DNA of 64,000 nt from Centrapalus pauciflorus (Eukaryota > Streptophyta > Magnoliopsida > Asterales > Asteraceae): assembly GCA_020465985.1 (NCBI GenBank), contig JAANYP010000149.1, positions 62,001 to 126,000 of the forward strand, read 5' to 3'. Position numbers and translations under genes: made by a program. The notes beneath the pieces are model-generated. The model was given only the letters and a program-made list of their open reading frames with translations, did not search any database and was not told the DNA's origin. Within the stretch, counting starts at the first letter, position 1; each line of letters begins with the position of its first letter. Positions 11,466 to 22,564 of this stretch are shown piece after piece.

Positions 11466-13800
11466 TGTGACACCCTTGCCACAATAACCACCATTTACAT
11501 TACACCCAGGATTAATCATCAAACATAATTACATAATGATCTGATAACCTAGTTTAAGTGCGGAATCATTAAAATACATAAATAAAGTAACGCAACAGTG
11601 TCAAACACCCTACGGTGCTACAAGGTACCAAATCTAAGTCTACATACCCAATTCAATTATTACAACATCCAGAATATATTACAACACTGTCCCAAAACAT
11701 AATTACCGATTGAGTAGTAGAAATCTTCCAAGAACTTCACACACGACCTAACTAGAAGGTCCGGCAGCAGATTTTTCCTTTCCTGTAAAATTACAACAAC
11801 TGAGAGGTAAGCGAATCCTTAATGAATACACAGATTACGCATTTTATAAATCTTTATGAAGCCCCAAGAGTAACACGTCACCGATGACAAACATTGTATA
11901 CCCTATTCGTACACCAAGTACGGAACCAGAGCCGCAGCCCCTTCGAGCCCAAAGCTCGGCATAAAACATACCATCTAAGACAAACGTACGATCAGGGATG
12001 ACATAATGCCTACCAGAACCTCGGAGGGATCAGCTCCAAGTCATATAGCGCAGTAACATCGGAGTAATTGATGCGACCCACCGGTCCATCACTAGATGCA
12101 CAACAAACGAACGGACATGCAACAAATATGAATGTGCATCTAAATCTACGCAAGTTAGTAGAGTTCCAAACAACAATTGAAGCAACACATCTCAGCAGGC
12201 AAAAGCTATCATAAAACAGATATAAACATGCGAAATCTACTGTACTCATAGTGGGTGCGTAAATAAACTTTAACCAATATTATTTCTCTTCGGAATTTCA
12301 ACCGGATCCACAAAGTACCCCACTGTGGGCTAAACAACACCACAAGGGACCTGTAAGTCAGTTGCAACAATACCTTGTGTCAATAACTTGTTTAATTCTA
12401 TAGACCAAATTTTATAAGTTTTGCAACATTTGATCCCAAATTCGGATCCATGTAAGTCCTAATTCGGTCCCCATATCAAGTTCGGACCATGTTAAATTCG
12501 GATCCCTGTTAAATTCGAATTTCAGCTAAGTTCGAAAATAAATTCGAATCCCCATATTAAATTCGAACCAAGTTAAGTTCGAAACACATCAAAATCGAAT
12601 CATTAAATTCGAACCTATCAGGATCGAATTCACCAGTTAAGTTCGGACCAAATATAAACTCGAACCTAAATTAATTTCGGACCATATCCGAATTCGGTCC
12701 TCATCCGAATTCGGACCCCATCCGGATTCCAACACTTAGAATTTATTTTGTTAAATTTTGAACATCTCATTTCGGATCCATCCGAATTCAGACCCATCCG
12801 AATTCGGATCCTTCCGAATTTCATCACTTAAATTATTTTTCTGTTTTGGATGTCCGTACTTCGGACCATGAACAAATTCGAATTATGCCTAAATTCGAAG
12901 CATGCTAAATTCGAAAAGGTGCCAAATTCGAATCATCTTAAATTCGAACATATTCAAAACCTTGGACCATTCTAATTTGTTCTTGTTTTTAAATATTTTC
13001 CCAGATTTTAAATCTAAGTCATTTTTAGACTTATTTCCTGGTATGAAATAGATTTTGCCAACTTTAAACACTTAATTCCAAACATTTTAACACTAAAATT
13101 AACACCATTTTGTACCAATTCAGATCCTATTTGCCACTTTTTCCATTATTTTCGAACACACATAGTAAAACACACACAAATCTCAAAATTCATACTTATA
13201 GTCCAAATCTGATGCTGAAATTTAGCATGTAGCTTCATATATACTAGATTTAAACTAATCTATAATCGTTTAACACATTCATTCACATTTTCAACTTAAA
13301 TCTGTAAATTCAAATTTCATAAAACTCGAACCCAAAAATGTTCCAAATTCGAATTTAATGAGACATTTACCTTAATTCGATGATTGCAGATGTTATAGTC
13401 CCTTCCTAGCAATCTTGTTTCCAAATTTCAGCTTCAAAATCCAAGTTTTTTGATGATCTTCGAATTTAGAGAGAGAAAGTCGAGAGAGAAAGAGTTCTAG
13501 AGAGAGAGTGAAGATGATGAAAATGAAAGGCTTTTTGGCCTTTTATTCTCATTTTTCATCATTTTGCACATTTCACCCCTCAACTTATCCGGTTCCATTA
13601 AATACTGATTTTATCATAATTAATGTTTTTAACAATTACACTTAATAACTAAAAATTGAAATCTTGAAATTTTCTTAATTTCTTAAATTAGCAACCAACT
13701 TCCAAATATCCAGATACATAATCACTTTCGTAATCCAACTTAAATTACAAATTTAAACTAGTATCTTTAAATACAATAATTTAAATCTGAGGATGTTACA
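11466..13800 (-). mobile_element. Full 5' LTR of the nested Tekay
   Basis: 2335 bp, TGTGACACCC to GGATGTTACA on the plus strand. On the minus strand it has a GA/CT-rich stretch (13470-13515), a donor-like AAG/GTAAATG at 13370, a dense TTCGAA and TCCGAATTCGGA cluster (12430-12960) and an acceptor-like TTTTACAG/GAAAGG at 11783. Confidence 0.93.
11783..13370 (-). other. Intron-like segment inside the nested Tekay LTR
   Basis: Bounded by GTAAAT (13370 downward) and TTTTACAG (ending at 11783) on the minus strand, equivalent in position to the segments in the other Tekay LTRs. It holds the palindrome cluster. Splicing is inferred. Confidence 0.45.
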
Positions 13801-13805
13801 ACAGA
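13801..13805. repeat. Target-site duplication ACAGA (right)
   Basis: Second copy of the 5-bp duplication flanking the nested Tekay. Confidence 0.95.
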
Positions 13806-14745
13806 TGACATTATTTTTGGAATTACAAAACCTTCACTTTGTGAAGAATTTTCAAAATTAATGGAATCGAGGTTCGAGATAAGTATGATGGGGGAAATGA
13901 CCTTTTTCCTCAGATTACAAGTCAAACAACTTCCTAACGGGATCCTCATAAACCAGTCAAAGTACATCCATGATCTCCTAATGAGATTTAAGATGGAAAA
14001 CTGTACGTCTATGAAAACTTCCATGTCTATTTCCTTAAATCCTGATGCCGATCCAATGGGTAAATCCATAGACATCACGACTTATCGAGGAATGATCGGT
14101 TCTTTATTGAATTTAACTGCTAGTAGACTGGACATAATGTTTGCTACTTGTCTTTGTGCTTGATTTCAAGCCGACCCTAAAGAGTCTCACTTGGCTGCCA
14201 TAAAACGAATCTTTCATTATTTAAAAGACACGCCCGACCTTGGTCTCTGATATCCGAAAAGAACCAGCTTTGAACTACTTGCCTACTCAGATGCAGATCA
14301 TGCAGGTTCCAAACATGACAGAAAGAGTACCTTGGGTCACATCCAATTCCTCGGACACAAACTGGTAAGTTGGGCATATAAGAAACAATACAGTGTTTCT
14401 CTGTCCACCGCTGAAGCAGAATATGTTGCTGCCGCAAGTTGCTGCTCCCAATTGCTGTGGATGCGCACACACCTCCGAGACTATGGATTCAGACTTAGTC
14501 GGATCCCCATCTATTGCGACTCTATGAGCACAATAGCCATTACTGGTAACCCTGTACAACACTCTCGCACTAAACACGTTGATATACGGTACCATTTTAT
14601 AAAACATCATGTTGAGGAAGGTACCGTAGAATTACATTTTGTAAACACTAAAAATCAGATAGTTGACTTGTTCACAAAACCTTTGGATGAAAAACGATTT
14701 AAATTTCTAGTGAACAAGTTAGGTATGCTGAACTTATTAACATAA
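13801..14745 (+). pseudogene. Copia A reverse transcriptase C-terminal part and RNase H
   Basis: Resumes the RT at DDIIFG, then SRFEISMMGEMTFFLRLQV, the connection domain, and RNase H with YSDADHAGSKHDRKST, STAEAEYVAAASCCSQ and HSRTKHVDIRYHF, ending KRFKFLVNKLGML. Two nonsense changes are visible: CGA to TGA at 14161 and TGG to TGA near 14248. The end of the frame at 14743-14745 is at the expected place for copia pol, so the C-terminus is complete. Confidence 0.9.
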
Positions 14746-16355
14746 TTTAATTTAAAATTAAATAATTCTTAAAAGTTTATCTGCCTTCTCAAAAGACAGA
14801 TTTTCTTTTCAGTGATGTTACGTTTTCTAATAAATTACATTCTGTGCTTATTATATTTAATTCTAATCGTTGTGTTAATTTTTTCTGTCAAGCTTTTTCG
14901 GGAGGCAACCATGTAAGTATCCGAGTGTTTTAAATTGTTATCTACGCACACTCGGAGGGGGACAAACTATGTTGCTAGTTGGTGTACTTTTCACTTTATT
15001 TAGTAATTTTTTTTTGTAAGATATTATTAATTTAAGAAAGTCCAAAAATATTTTCTCTACTGTGCTTAGTTTTAAATTTAGTGTGTTTATTTCTATAAGT
15101 TTGTTAATTTTAAAAATAACAAAAAGATTTTATTTTTGTGTGTGTTTAATTTTTATTAATTTTATTTTCTTCAAGAAAACCCAAAAATATTTTACTTTTC
15201 TTTATTTCTTTATTTTTTTAGTTTATTTTACTTTTGGTGTTAATAAGAAATCCAAAAAGAGTTTATTTATATTTATTTTTCTTATTTAATCTCATGTGAA
15301 TTTTTAATTATTAAAGTAATTAAGATATTTTTGAGGATTAGATATTCTTGGCATGGGTCGGGTTCCCCAAATCGGGTTTGGGGGGTAACCGGTTTTCAAA
15401 GTCTATATATTCCGCCAAAATTCATTTTTTTCTCTTCTTCTTCGTTTCTTCATCATCTTCATCTTCAAGAACACTCACAAGAAGTTCAAAAGGGTCTCAA
15501 CTGTTCCATCACTAATTCAAGAGTCTAAAGTGTTATTAAAGCGTTTTCGTGCATCAAAGTGAGTACACATTGTGTTTTCATACATTTAACAACTATCTAG
15601 TTTGAAATTTGTGCACTTAATCGAGGTTTAAAAGGCGTTTTAAGGCTGAAATGGATGTTTTCTTCGTGAATAAGAAACCCAAAGGTTTTTGATAAAACCA
15701 GCTTTTTGATCGAAATATGTTTAAGTGAAAGTTGTTTGTGGGGACCTAATATTGCCTAAGTTAAAACCTGCAAATGATGCTTTGTCCGCGAGTTGCAACT
15801 CGCGGACACCTCTTCATCCGCATGAATGGTCTAAACTTTTTGCTAAGTTAAAATCAAGTCGTGCTTTATCCGCAAGTTTCAACTCGCGGATAACACGTTA
15901 ACCGCATGATACACTTCATATTTTTCTAAGTCACGGAGGGATAATGGTTAATCCGCAAGTTGCAACTTGCGGATAAAACTCAATGTTCAAATTTTTCAAA
16001 AGCCCCTAAAATGACTAAGTGAAACATGCGGTCACAACTTCATGACACTACATCCGCAAGTTTTGTTAAAAAAAAAAATTTTCTAAGTCTGGTATGAGTG
16101 TTGAGCTCACTTGAAAGTTCACTTGTTCAGGGGTTTCAAATCTTGTTATAAGACTGTTTCTTGTGAATTTATTTGAGTTGGGACTGGTCTTGTAGACTTT
16201 GGTTCTACGGACGGACTTTTCTTACCAATAAGTCTTCAGTAGAAGCCCTTTAACAAATCAGTTTAATTCTATCAAACGTCCAAAACAAGAAACACCTCTA
16301 AACAAGTTGTATATTCCTTGATAATGCATATATGACTTTTAAAATGGCTAGACAG
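14746..16355 (+). promoter_or_regulatory. Spacer between pol and third ORF of copia A: PPT-like tract, promoter-like region, intron-like leader
   Basis: No ORF is supported here. In order: a hairpin with 8-bp arms (14921-14928 and 14948-14955), a G-rich PPT-like tract CGGAGGGGGAC (14953-14963), a TG start at 14970, T-rich sequence with repeated CCAAAAATATTTT, a TATA-like TCTATATATT (15403-15412), a CT-rich stretch, a donor-like CAAA/GTGAGTAC at 15559, three 22-bp palindromes (15785-15806, 15869-15890, 15952-15973) and an acceptor-like CTAGACAG at 16355, six bases before the ATG. It resembles an LTR plus leader, but it differs from the element's 3' LTR at 17161. Confidence 0.55.
15785..15973. 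repeat. Three 22-bp palindromes before the third ORF
   Basis: 15785-15806 is a perfect palindrome (TCCGCGAGTTG followed by its reverse complement), 15869-15890 is imperfect and 15952-15973 is perfect (TCCGCAAGTTG plus reverse complement). A half copy lies near 16052. Same family as the array before gag at 3175-3462. Confidence 0.95.
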
Positions 16356-16360
16356 GTACA

Positions 16361-17120
16361 ATGGCATCTCATTCCCAATCAGTAGAAAATGCACCTATCC
16401 AGAGCCCCCGACACTCAAACCCTAACCAATACTCTGATGATGAAATAACCTCCGTTAGAAGCCGGTCTCCTATCGTTAAAGTGTTAAAGATAAAGTTCGA
16501 TAAGTTCTTAAGCATATAAATAATCCCATTTTAGAAGTAGAACGGGAAGACCGAATAATAACTACATTCTCTGAGTCAGATTTTCCTAACTTGTTCTTGA
16601 AGGATCTTGAGTTCTTATATCTACATCTGCTACACAACAAAAGCAGAGATCCAGTTCACATGAATGCTCAACGATGTATCATAAAGTTTTTTTGCCGGAA
16701 TCTTACATTGTCTATCATATTCGATTTCAAAATGGCATTAGAAGCAAGGCAAACAAAAGTGAATCTGCTTGCACTGAATCAGGACACTCCAGGCCTTTAA
16801 CGTTTTTCAGTATCAAGAATTCTTACATCACCAATGGTAGGTGTAGTATATTTGAATTCGCAAAGGAAGAAAGCGCTGATGAGAACAGATAAATTAGAGA
16901 AATACTGCGACGGGACTCTGTACATGGTCTGAAAAATGCTTATGATAAGATTCGACAATCTTAAGGAAGCATTGAAGGTCGGACCTAGAATCTGTGGAAA
17001 CTTAAAGTTGTACTTCAAGGTGTCGAAAACTTTTAACAGGATGTTCGAGACAAGTTGGAGTATAGGATGACCGTCAGACGTCTTGACCGATATTTTGACT
17101 AAAGGAAGCTGATCACCAAC
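16361..17120 (+). pseudogene. Third ORF of copia A (env-position ORF), truncated and broken
   Basis: Starts at ATG 16361 (MASHSQSVENAP) and is followed, with frameshifts, by the C-terminal domain seen in the other third ORFs: ITTFSESDFPNL, DFKMALEARQTKVNLLALNQ and MVGVVYLNSQ..YCDGTL here correspond to QELYESDLDFVN, DFQMAIESALVKVGLKAPEQ and PGVIFLNQ..YSDDTI at 25360-25720. The long N-terminal half present in element B is absent. It lies in the same orientation as pol, 1.6 kb after it and just before the polypurine tract. Function unknown. The position matches the envelope-like ORF reported for SIRE elements, but I see no clear signal peptide or membrane segment. Confidence 0.6.
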
Positions 17121-17148
17121 TTGAAACCAAGATCTGAAAGCTAATCAC

Positions 17149-17160
17149 AAAGGGGGAGAA
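17149..17160 (+). other. Polypurine tract of copia A
   Basis: AAAGGGGGAGAA directly before the LTR start TGTTAG at 17161; primes plus-strand DNA synthesis. Confidence 0.85.
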
Positions 17161-17496
17161 TGTTAGATCTAGAAATTGTGATAGTTTCAGGGTTTATATT
17201 GTAATAAATGAAACTTAGTTTTGTGTTCATTTTGTAAGGTTTCAAAGTTATGTGTATATAGGTTAATAGACCAGAAGGTCAACCCATGGGTATGGGTAGT
17301 TTAGATCCATCTGTTTCTTTATAAATAGTTTGTTTAGGTTTCATATTTCTGTTGTTGAAAGCCTTTGTACGTACGTGGAATTGGAAAGCATTTAAGGTTT
17401 ATCTAAACTTGAATATTCATAGTATTCTTCATGATTATTATGTTATTGATCTTATGAATGTGTGATTGAATGAATGCTTCTATATGGGAATTATAC
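17161..17496 (+). mobile_element. 3' LTR of copia A
   Basis: Begins TGTTAGATCT after the polypurine tract, has a TTTATAAATAG TATA-like box near 17319 and ends close to TATATGGGAATTATA. Its length (about 336 bp) and its end resemble the 344-bp LTR of the element at 23839-26308. The end is approximate because the antisense gag fragment abuts it. Confidence 0.7.
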
Positions 17497-18224
17497 CCTC
17501 TTAGACATTTCCAAGGCATTTCTCTTTTGCAGCCTTGATTGTTCATCATTCAGCAAGGATCCATAGAGCTTTACTAGATCCATCCTTTTGATAGTACCTG
17601 AGTTTCTGAGAATTGTTGAAAAATAGTTCCAATCCTCAGGCAAGATGTCTAAAAACTTGTTCACCAGTGTTAAGCTGTCCTTAGTGATCCAAATAGCTTT
17701 GAGATCATTTATTAGAGCAGTAAACCTGGTGTAGGTTTTAGTGAGACTCTCATTCGGCTTAGCAAAGAATAATTCATATTGTCTAATAAGGTTGTTAATC
17801 CTGTTATCCAATGTGATAGTGGGGCCCTCATAGACAGTATATACAAACTATCCCACATTTATTTAGCAGTTTTCATCTTCTCAACCTGTTTGAACACATC
17901 ATTGAGAAGAGAGACGACTAGGTTGTTCCTGGCTTTTGCATCAAGGGCCACCAGTCTTTTAACTTCATCAGTCCATTGAGCTTTTGCTTTCTTAATGGTC
18001 CTGACCTCAGGAACAGCACCTTCAGCAGCAGGAGTGATGGTGGTGACAGAGGTAGGCACATATGGACCTTCCATCACTATCTCTGGGAGTTGTACATCAT
18101 GATTTTCTAAATAGAGCAACATTCTACACTTCCAACCAGAGATGTTTTGATGATTAAACTTTGGAGGCTTGGCCATTGATCCATTGTCATAGTAGGAAGA
18201 GGAGTTCAAAGAATTGTTGTCCAT
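17491..18224 (-). pseudogene. Antisense copia Gag fragment (N-terminal)
   Basis: Reading on the minus strand from ATG 18224: MDNNSLNSSSYYDNGS, then SGWKCRMLLYLENHD, LVALDAKARNNLVVSLL and, after one stop/frameshift near 17859, NLIRQYELFFAKPNESL, YTRFTALINDLK and LVNKFLDILPEDW. This is the UBN2-type Gag N-terminal domain of a copia element, ending at a stop at 17491. Neither its LTR nor its pol is present. It separates the LTR of element A from the gag tail of element B, so it is a scrap of a third element or of an inversion. Confidence 0.8.
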
Positions 18225-18428
18225 GAGGGAAATGGGAAGTTATGAGAGATCCAGTGTTAACACACACTCTAATTTGTCCACTTGTTGTAGAATCTTTGTC
18301 TTTTCCTTTTTGTCTCTGTTGTCCACAGCTTTACCTTAAAGAGGAATGTCTACTTAGACCTTTAAACGTAATGAAAAAAAAGAAAAAGAAATATCTTTTA
18401 AATATGAAGAGCTAAACGAGAGTTATCC
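18225..18428. other. Unassigned spacer
   Basis: Non-coding sequence between the start of the antisense gag and the first recognisable codons of element B. The minus strand next to the ATG could be that fragment's leader. No terminal repeats or target duplication could be read. Confidence 0.5.
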
Positions 18429-19515
18429 TTACAGAGTACCCACTTAGAGGAAGATTTCTTGTCTAGTTATTCAGAAGCTGAAATGAAAGCAGAACCAGTC
18501 AAACCAATCCCTCATCTTTACATTTCTACAAAAGTTATTCAACACAAAATCAAAGTTTTAGAAAAGGAATTAAAGTCGACTCGAAAGAAAGCTCTTGTTT
18601 ATCAAGAAGCTCTTCTTAAGAGTGAGGAAAAATTGGTATGCCAAAGTTTTCAACAAACTGTAGAATTAACTGTCCATAGAGAAAAATTTGACATGGTTTC
18701 AGAAAATTTAAAAGTGCCAAAAGTTTATCACCCTATCAAAATCCCACTCAGGTCGTCAGAAAAAGGTAAAGCTGAGGTTGAAAATTCTTCTATCAATTTT
18801 AAAGGTGAGTGCTCAAAACCTTTCAAAGCTAAGGTTTCAAAGAAGACTCAGATTCAATCCAAGTCTTCTAAGAAACTCACTCACCAAGAAAAAGAGAAAT
18901 TTTCAAAATCTAAGTCTTCCATGTGTACTGACTCTCGTTGTTTTGTTCCTACATATCATGTGAGAAGAGTGCCAAAAACGTCTATGCAAGATTTTACAAG
19001 TTTTTTTTGTGAAGAAGGCTGTTATGCCAAATGATTTTGTTTCTAGAGATAGGCTACATGTAATCTCAGAAAACAATGATTGTAATGATGTAACGAATTC
19101 TATTTCATGTTTGAAGTATTCATTTAGTGACTTGTTTAAATTATGTCCAACTCGTTTTAGACGTCAAGTACCTGAAATGAATGCTTTTGTGCCTTATCGT
19201 GCTAAGAGAATTCATAAAAAGCAAATAAAAAATGTTGCATCATCGGCCATCACAAAAAATGAGACTTGTACTTTTCCTGGACCCAAAACCAAAGCAAAAG
19301 TCAAACAAGTCTCGAAAAGTCAAAAACCGAAGGTAATTTCATCGCCTAAGGTTCCAAAGCCTGTTAAATCCAATTATCAATGGATTCCTAAAGGCTCTGC
19401 ATCTGGTCCACACATAACTGCAAAATGGGTTCCTAAAACTACAAACGTGCCATATTCACCTGGAACACCTAACCTAAAAGGACCCATCTTAAGATGGGTA
19501 CCCAACGTTGTGTGA
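18429..19515 (+). pseudogene. Copia B Gag tail
   Basis: HLEEDFLSSYSEAEMKAE begins the recognisable part, followed by coiled-coil heptads (KVLEKELKSTRKKALVYQEA), a Lys/Ser-rich stretch and the Trp-Pro-Lys linker (YQWIPKGSAS, AKWVPKTTN, RWVPNVV) that also ends the Gag of element A. One frame change occurs near 19020-19030. The zinc knuckle and capsid domain are missing on the left. Confidence 0.75.
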
Positions 19516-19786
19516 TCTTAATGCAGATGGTTCTTGGTTACATCAGATGAAGACCCGTACTTCACTGAATTGGCTTCTAGTTATCATAGGCTAGGACTCG
19601 TTCTTCTGGTTGTCGGTTGTGCTTAAACGGACACATTGGGCTTCTGTGCACACAGCTCAGGACCCGGTCTAAAATCATCATGTTTTCTAAACATCTCGGT
19701 TCAGAACATGGTTTGAATGTTAATTTAAGATGGATCTGTTTGAATGCCTATAGATTTTCATTGTATGTATTTCTTTGTTTTCAGGC
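19516..19786 (+). other. Degraded linker between Gag and protease of copia B
   Basis: No convincing coding stretch. It corresponds to the equally degraded 6781-6916 segment of element A (shared words such as GGCTAGGACTCGTTCTTCT against GGATTAGGACCCGTTCTTCT), and it ends in TTTTCAGGCAAA just before the protease in both elements. Confidence 0.6.
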
Positions 19787-21013
19787 AAAATCCAATTGGT
19801 ATATGGATTCGGGTTGTTCCAAGCACATGACTGGGAGAAGAGAATTGTGGTCCAATATAATAGAACAATATTGTGGGACAGTCAAATTCGGGAACAATCA
19901 CCATGCTCACATAAAAGGATACGAGGATTTCGTCCTAAATAATCTAGTCATCAAGGATGTTGACTATGTTGAGGGATTACCACATACTCTATTTAGCATA
20001 GGCCAACTCTGCGATAAAGGATTAGAAGTCACATTTAGGTATAAGAACTATGTGTTAAAAGTATGGATGGTAAACAAATTTTATCCGGTTCCCATAACTC
20101 TAACCTTTACACCATAGATGTAGCTAAGCTTATGTTTAAGGATAGCATCTGCCTTCTGTCAAAAGCCTCGCCAAAAGACTCTTGGTTGTGGCATCGTAGG
20201 CTATCCCACTTAAACTTTGAGAACATCAACAAGCTGGCTGTTAAACAACTGGTGAAAGGACTCCCAAGACTAAGATATGAAAAAGACCATCTATGTGGAG
20301 CTTGTGAGAAATGAAAGATGAAAAGATCATCTCACAAACCAAAACTCGAACCATCATCAAAGAAAGTGTTGGAGTTACAACATATGGACTTATGCAGACC
20401 AATGTGAACTCAAAGCATAAATGGGAAGCGATATGTGTTGGTTATCAATGACGATTAACCACGATATACCTGGGTTAAATTCTTGCGATCCAAGGATAAG
20501 ACAGCTCAAGAAATCATCAATTTTATTAAAAGTGTCAAAACCCAACAGCAGCTATCCGTTCAATCAATCCGATCAGACAAAGACACGGAATTCAAGAACT
20601 CGGTAGTAGAGGGCTTCCTTCGCTCCAAAGGCATTCAGCATCAATACTCTGGTGCTAGAATACCACAACAAAATGGAGTCGTAGAAAGGCGTAACTGTAC
20701 CCTTGTGGAAGCTGCACGTACAATGCTGACTTATTTAAAACTACCTCCGTTCTTGTGGGCCGAAGCCGTGTCAACAGCTTGCTACATGCAGAATCGCTCC
20801 ATAATCCATAAGCATTTCAATAAAACTCCATATCAACTCTTTTTGAATAACGTACCTTTAATCAAGTACTTACGTGTATTTGGTTGCAGGTGCTACGTGC
20901 TTAATGACAAAGACAACCTCAGGAAATTCAACGAGAAGGTGGATGAAGCGATCTTCATTGGATACTCATCCGACTCGAAGGCATATCGTGCATTCAACAC
21001 TCGCACCAGGTGA
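19787..21013 (+). pseudogene. Copia B protease and integrase
   Basis: Protease NWYMDSGCSKHMTGRREL (about 19795-19845), then HTLFSIGQLCDKGLEV. After a frame change near 20055-20070 the integrase follows in one frame: LWHRRLSHLNFENINK, HMDLCRPM (first Asp), IRSDKDTEF (second Asp) and NGVVERRNCTLVEAARTM (catalytic Glu), then RVFGCRCYVLND. In-frame stops lie at 20312, near 20408, near 20456 and at 21011. All three catalytic acids of the integrase are still present, although the usual DNG is DKD here. Confidence 0.87.
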
Positions 21014-21613
21014 GTCAATGAAAGTGTGCATGTGACATTTGATGAAATGGCTGAACTGGCACCCGAAGTTGATCAATCAGGACCACGCATTACACCAATG
21101 CCTGGAGACTCTTCTTCTCAATCTACTTCTTTTTCTCCTTCTGATTTAGTTAATTTATTTGATCCTTTTTATGTAGAATTTTTTGGTCCTAGTGCTAATG
21201 TTTCTTCTTCTGTAGTTAACACATCCAACAATTCAACTGCGCAACATATTCCATCAGATCCCTCTTCATCTACTTCATATCCACATCCATCCACTTCATC
21301 CACTAATACATCTACTGCTAAATCTACTCCAAAAATACTCTCACACATAATGCCAAACATCCTTCCTACACCTGAGCACATTCAACCCGAACCGGAACTA
21401 GTGGTACCTTCACTCGTAACCATTGACCATGAATCATCCTCCATTCATACACTTACCACTGAGGTTCCATCTCGTTCACCCCTTCCACACGAGACAAAAT
21501 GGACCTTAATTCACGCAAACGATCAAATTATTGGTGATGTCTCAACCGGTGTTCAAACCCGACGGGCGTCTGCTAATGAATGTCTCTTTGCGTCATTCCT
21601 TAGTATGATATAG
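21014..21613 (+). pseudogene. Copia B integrase-RT linker
   Basis: NESVHVTFDEMAE followed by a Ser/Thr/Pro-rich low-complexity region (about residues 20-150) and RRASANECLFASFLS at the junction with RT, ending at a TAG at 21611. Same order as 8102-8551. Confidence 0.75.
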
Positions 21614-22084
21614 CCTGCTCGTGTGGATGAAGCCTTGAAAGATCTGGACTTGATTATTGCAATGCAAGAAAAGCTCAACCAGTTTGAACAGTTCCGAGTA
21701 TGGCGTTTAGTTCCCAAGCCCAAAGACCGAACAATTATCGGAACAAAGTTGATCTATAAGAACAAACGAGACGAAAACGACATTGTGTTAAGAAACAAAG
21801 CGAGACTTGTCGCCAAAGGCTACCGACAACAAGAAGAGATAGATTATGACAAGACCTTCGCTCCAGTTGCACGGATAGAAGCGATAAGAATCTTTTTGGC
21901 GTACGCAGCACACATAGATTTCAAAGTGTACCAGATGGACGTCAAGACAGCCTTTCTCAACGGTGAACTAAACAAAGAGGTGTACGTTGAGCAACCACAA
22001 GGATTTATTGATGCACATAATCTTGACCATGTTTATGTGCTAGACAAAGCCCTCTATGGTTTGACACAAGCACCTCGCGCATGA
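21614..22084 (+). pseudogene. Copia B reverse transcriptase, truncated
   Basis: WRLVPKPKDRTIIGTKL, RLVAKGYRQQEEIDYDKTFA, VYQMDVKTAFLNGELNKEV and KALYGLTQAPRA. Directly after APRA the sequence jumps to the RNase H (DADFAGCRVDRKST), so the DD catalytic box, thumb and connection are deleted. The frame is the one used by the integrase from 20063 on. Confidence 0.9.
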
Positions 22085-22564
22085 TGCTGATTTTGCAGGT
22101 TGTAGAGTTGATAGAAAGAGCACTTCAGGCGGAATATAGTTCTTGGGAGACAGACCGGTGAGTTGGTCCTCCAAAAAGCATAATTATATTTCAACACCAC
22201 AGCTGAAGCTGAGTATGTAGTAGCTGCAAGCTGTTGCTCTCAAGTGCTGTGGATGAGAACACAATTATGTGATTATGGGATCTCGCTCACCAACATCCCA
22301 ATCTACTGCGATTCTTGAAGTGCGATTGTTATCTCTTGCAATCCTGTGCAGCACTCTCGAACGAAACATATAGATATCAGGTATCATTTTATTAAAGATC
22401 ACTTAAAAAAGGGATCAATTGAGTTATATTTTGTAGGCACGGAATACCAACTACCTGATATTTTTACTAAAGCCTTTAGACGAACCTCGTTTTCAGTTTT
22501 TAGTATCACATATTGGCATGTTGAATCCACCTTCCAGTTAAATATCAGACATAGTCTAAAATAA
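22085..22564 (+). pseudogene. Copia B RNase H
   Basis: DADFAGCRVDRKSTSGG, then AEAEYVVAASCCSQVLWMRT and HSRTKHIDIRYHFIKDHL, then LPDIFTKAF and a frameshifted end. Stops at GGI*FLG and CDS*SAI and at least two frame changes. It is fused directly to the truncated RT by the deletion at 22083-22086. Confidence 0.85.

Larger units (their letters stand above)
9250..13800 (-). mobile_element. Nested gag-only Tekay derivative
   Basis: A 4551-bp gypsy element in reverse orientation: truncated 3' LTR (9250-10030), gag (10031-11245), primer binding site (11449-11460) and full 5' LTR (11466-13800), bordered by ACAGA duplications. The 3' part of the element is missing: one deletion joins LTR base 10030 directly to gag, removing the rest of that LTR, the polypurine tract and all of pol. 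The element is a relative, not a copy, of the intact Tekay at 42990-51820. Confidence 0.93.
3163..17496 (+). mobile_element. Copia element A (SIRE-like), interrupted by a Tekay insertion
   Basis: Internal region and 3' end of a Ty1/copia element: leader, gag, protease, integrase, reverse transcriptase, RNase H, a 1.6-kb spacer, a third ORF, a polypurine tract and a 3' LTR. The 5' LTR is missing because the gypsy LTR ending at 3162 abuts the leader. The 9250-13800 Tekay splits it. SIRE-like is inferred from the long coiled-coil Gag, the DSGCS.HMTG protease and the extra ORF after pol. Multiple stops and frameshifts make it inactive. Confidence 0.8.

Noticed and set aside
3589..14745. Possible host gene with multiple exons
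   Set aside because: Motifs follow the fixed copia order gag-protease-integrase-RT-RNase H in one direction, with stops rather than splice sites at the breaks.
15062..15289. 75-residue Phe-rich open frame resembling a membrane protein
   Set aside because: T-rich LTR-like sequence; hydrophobicity follows from base composition and no relative is seen in element B.
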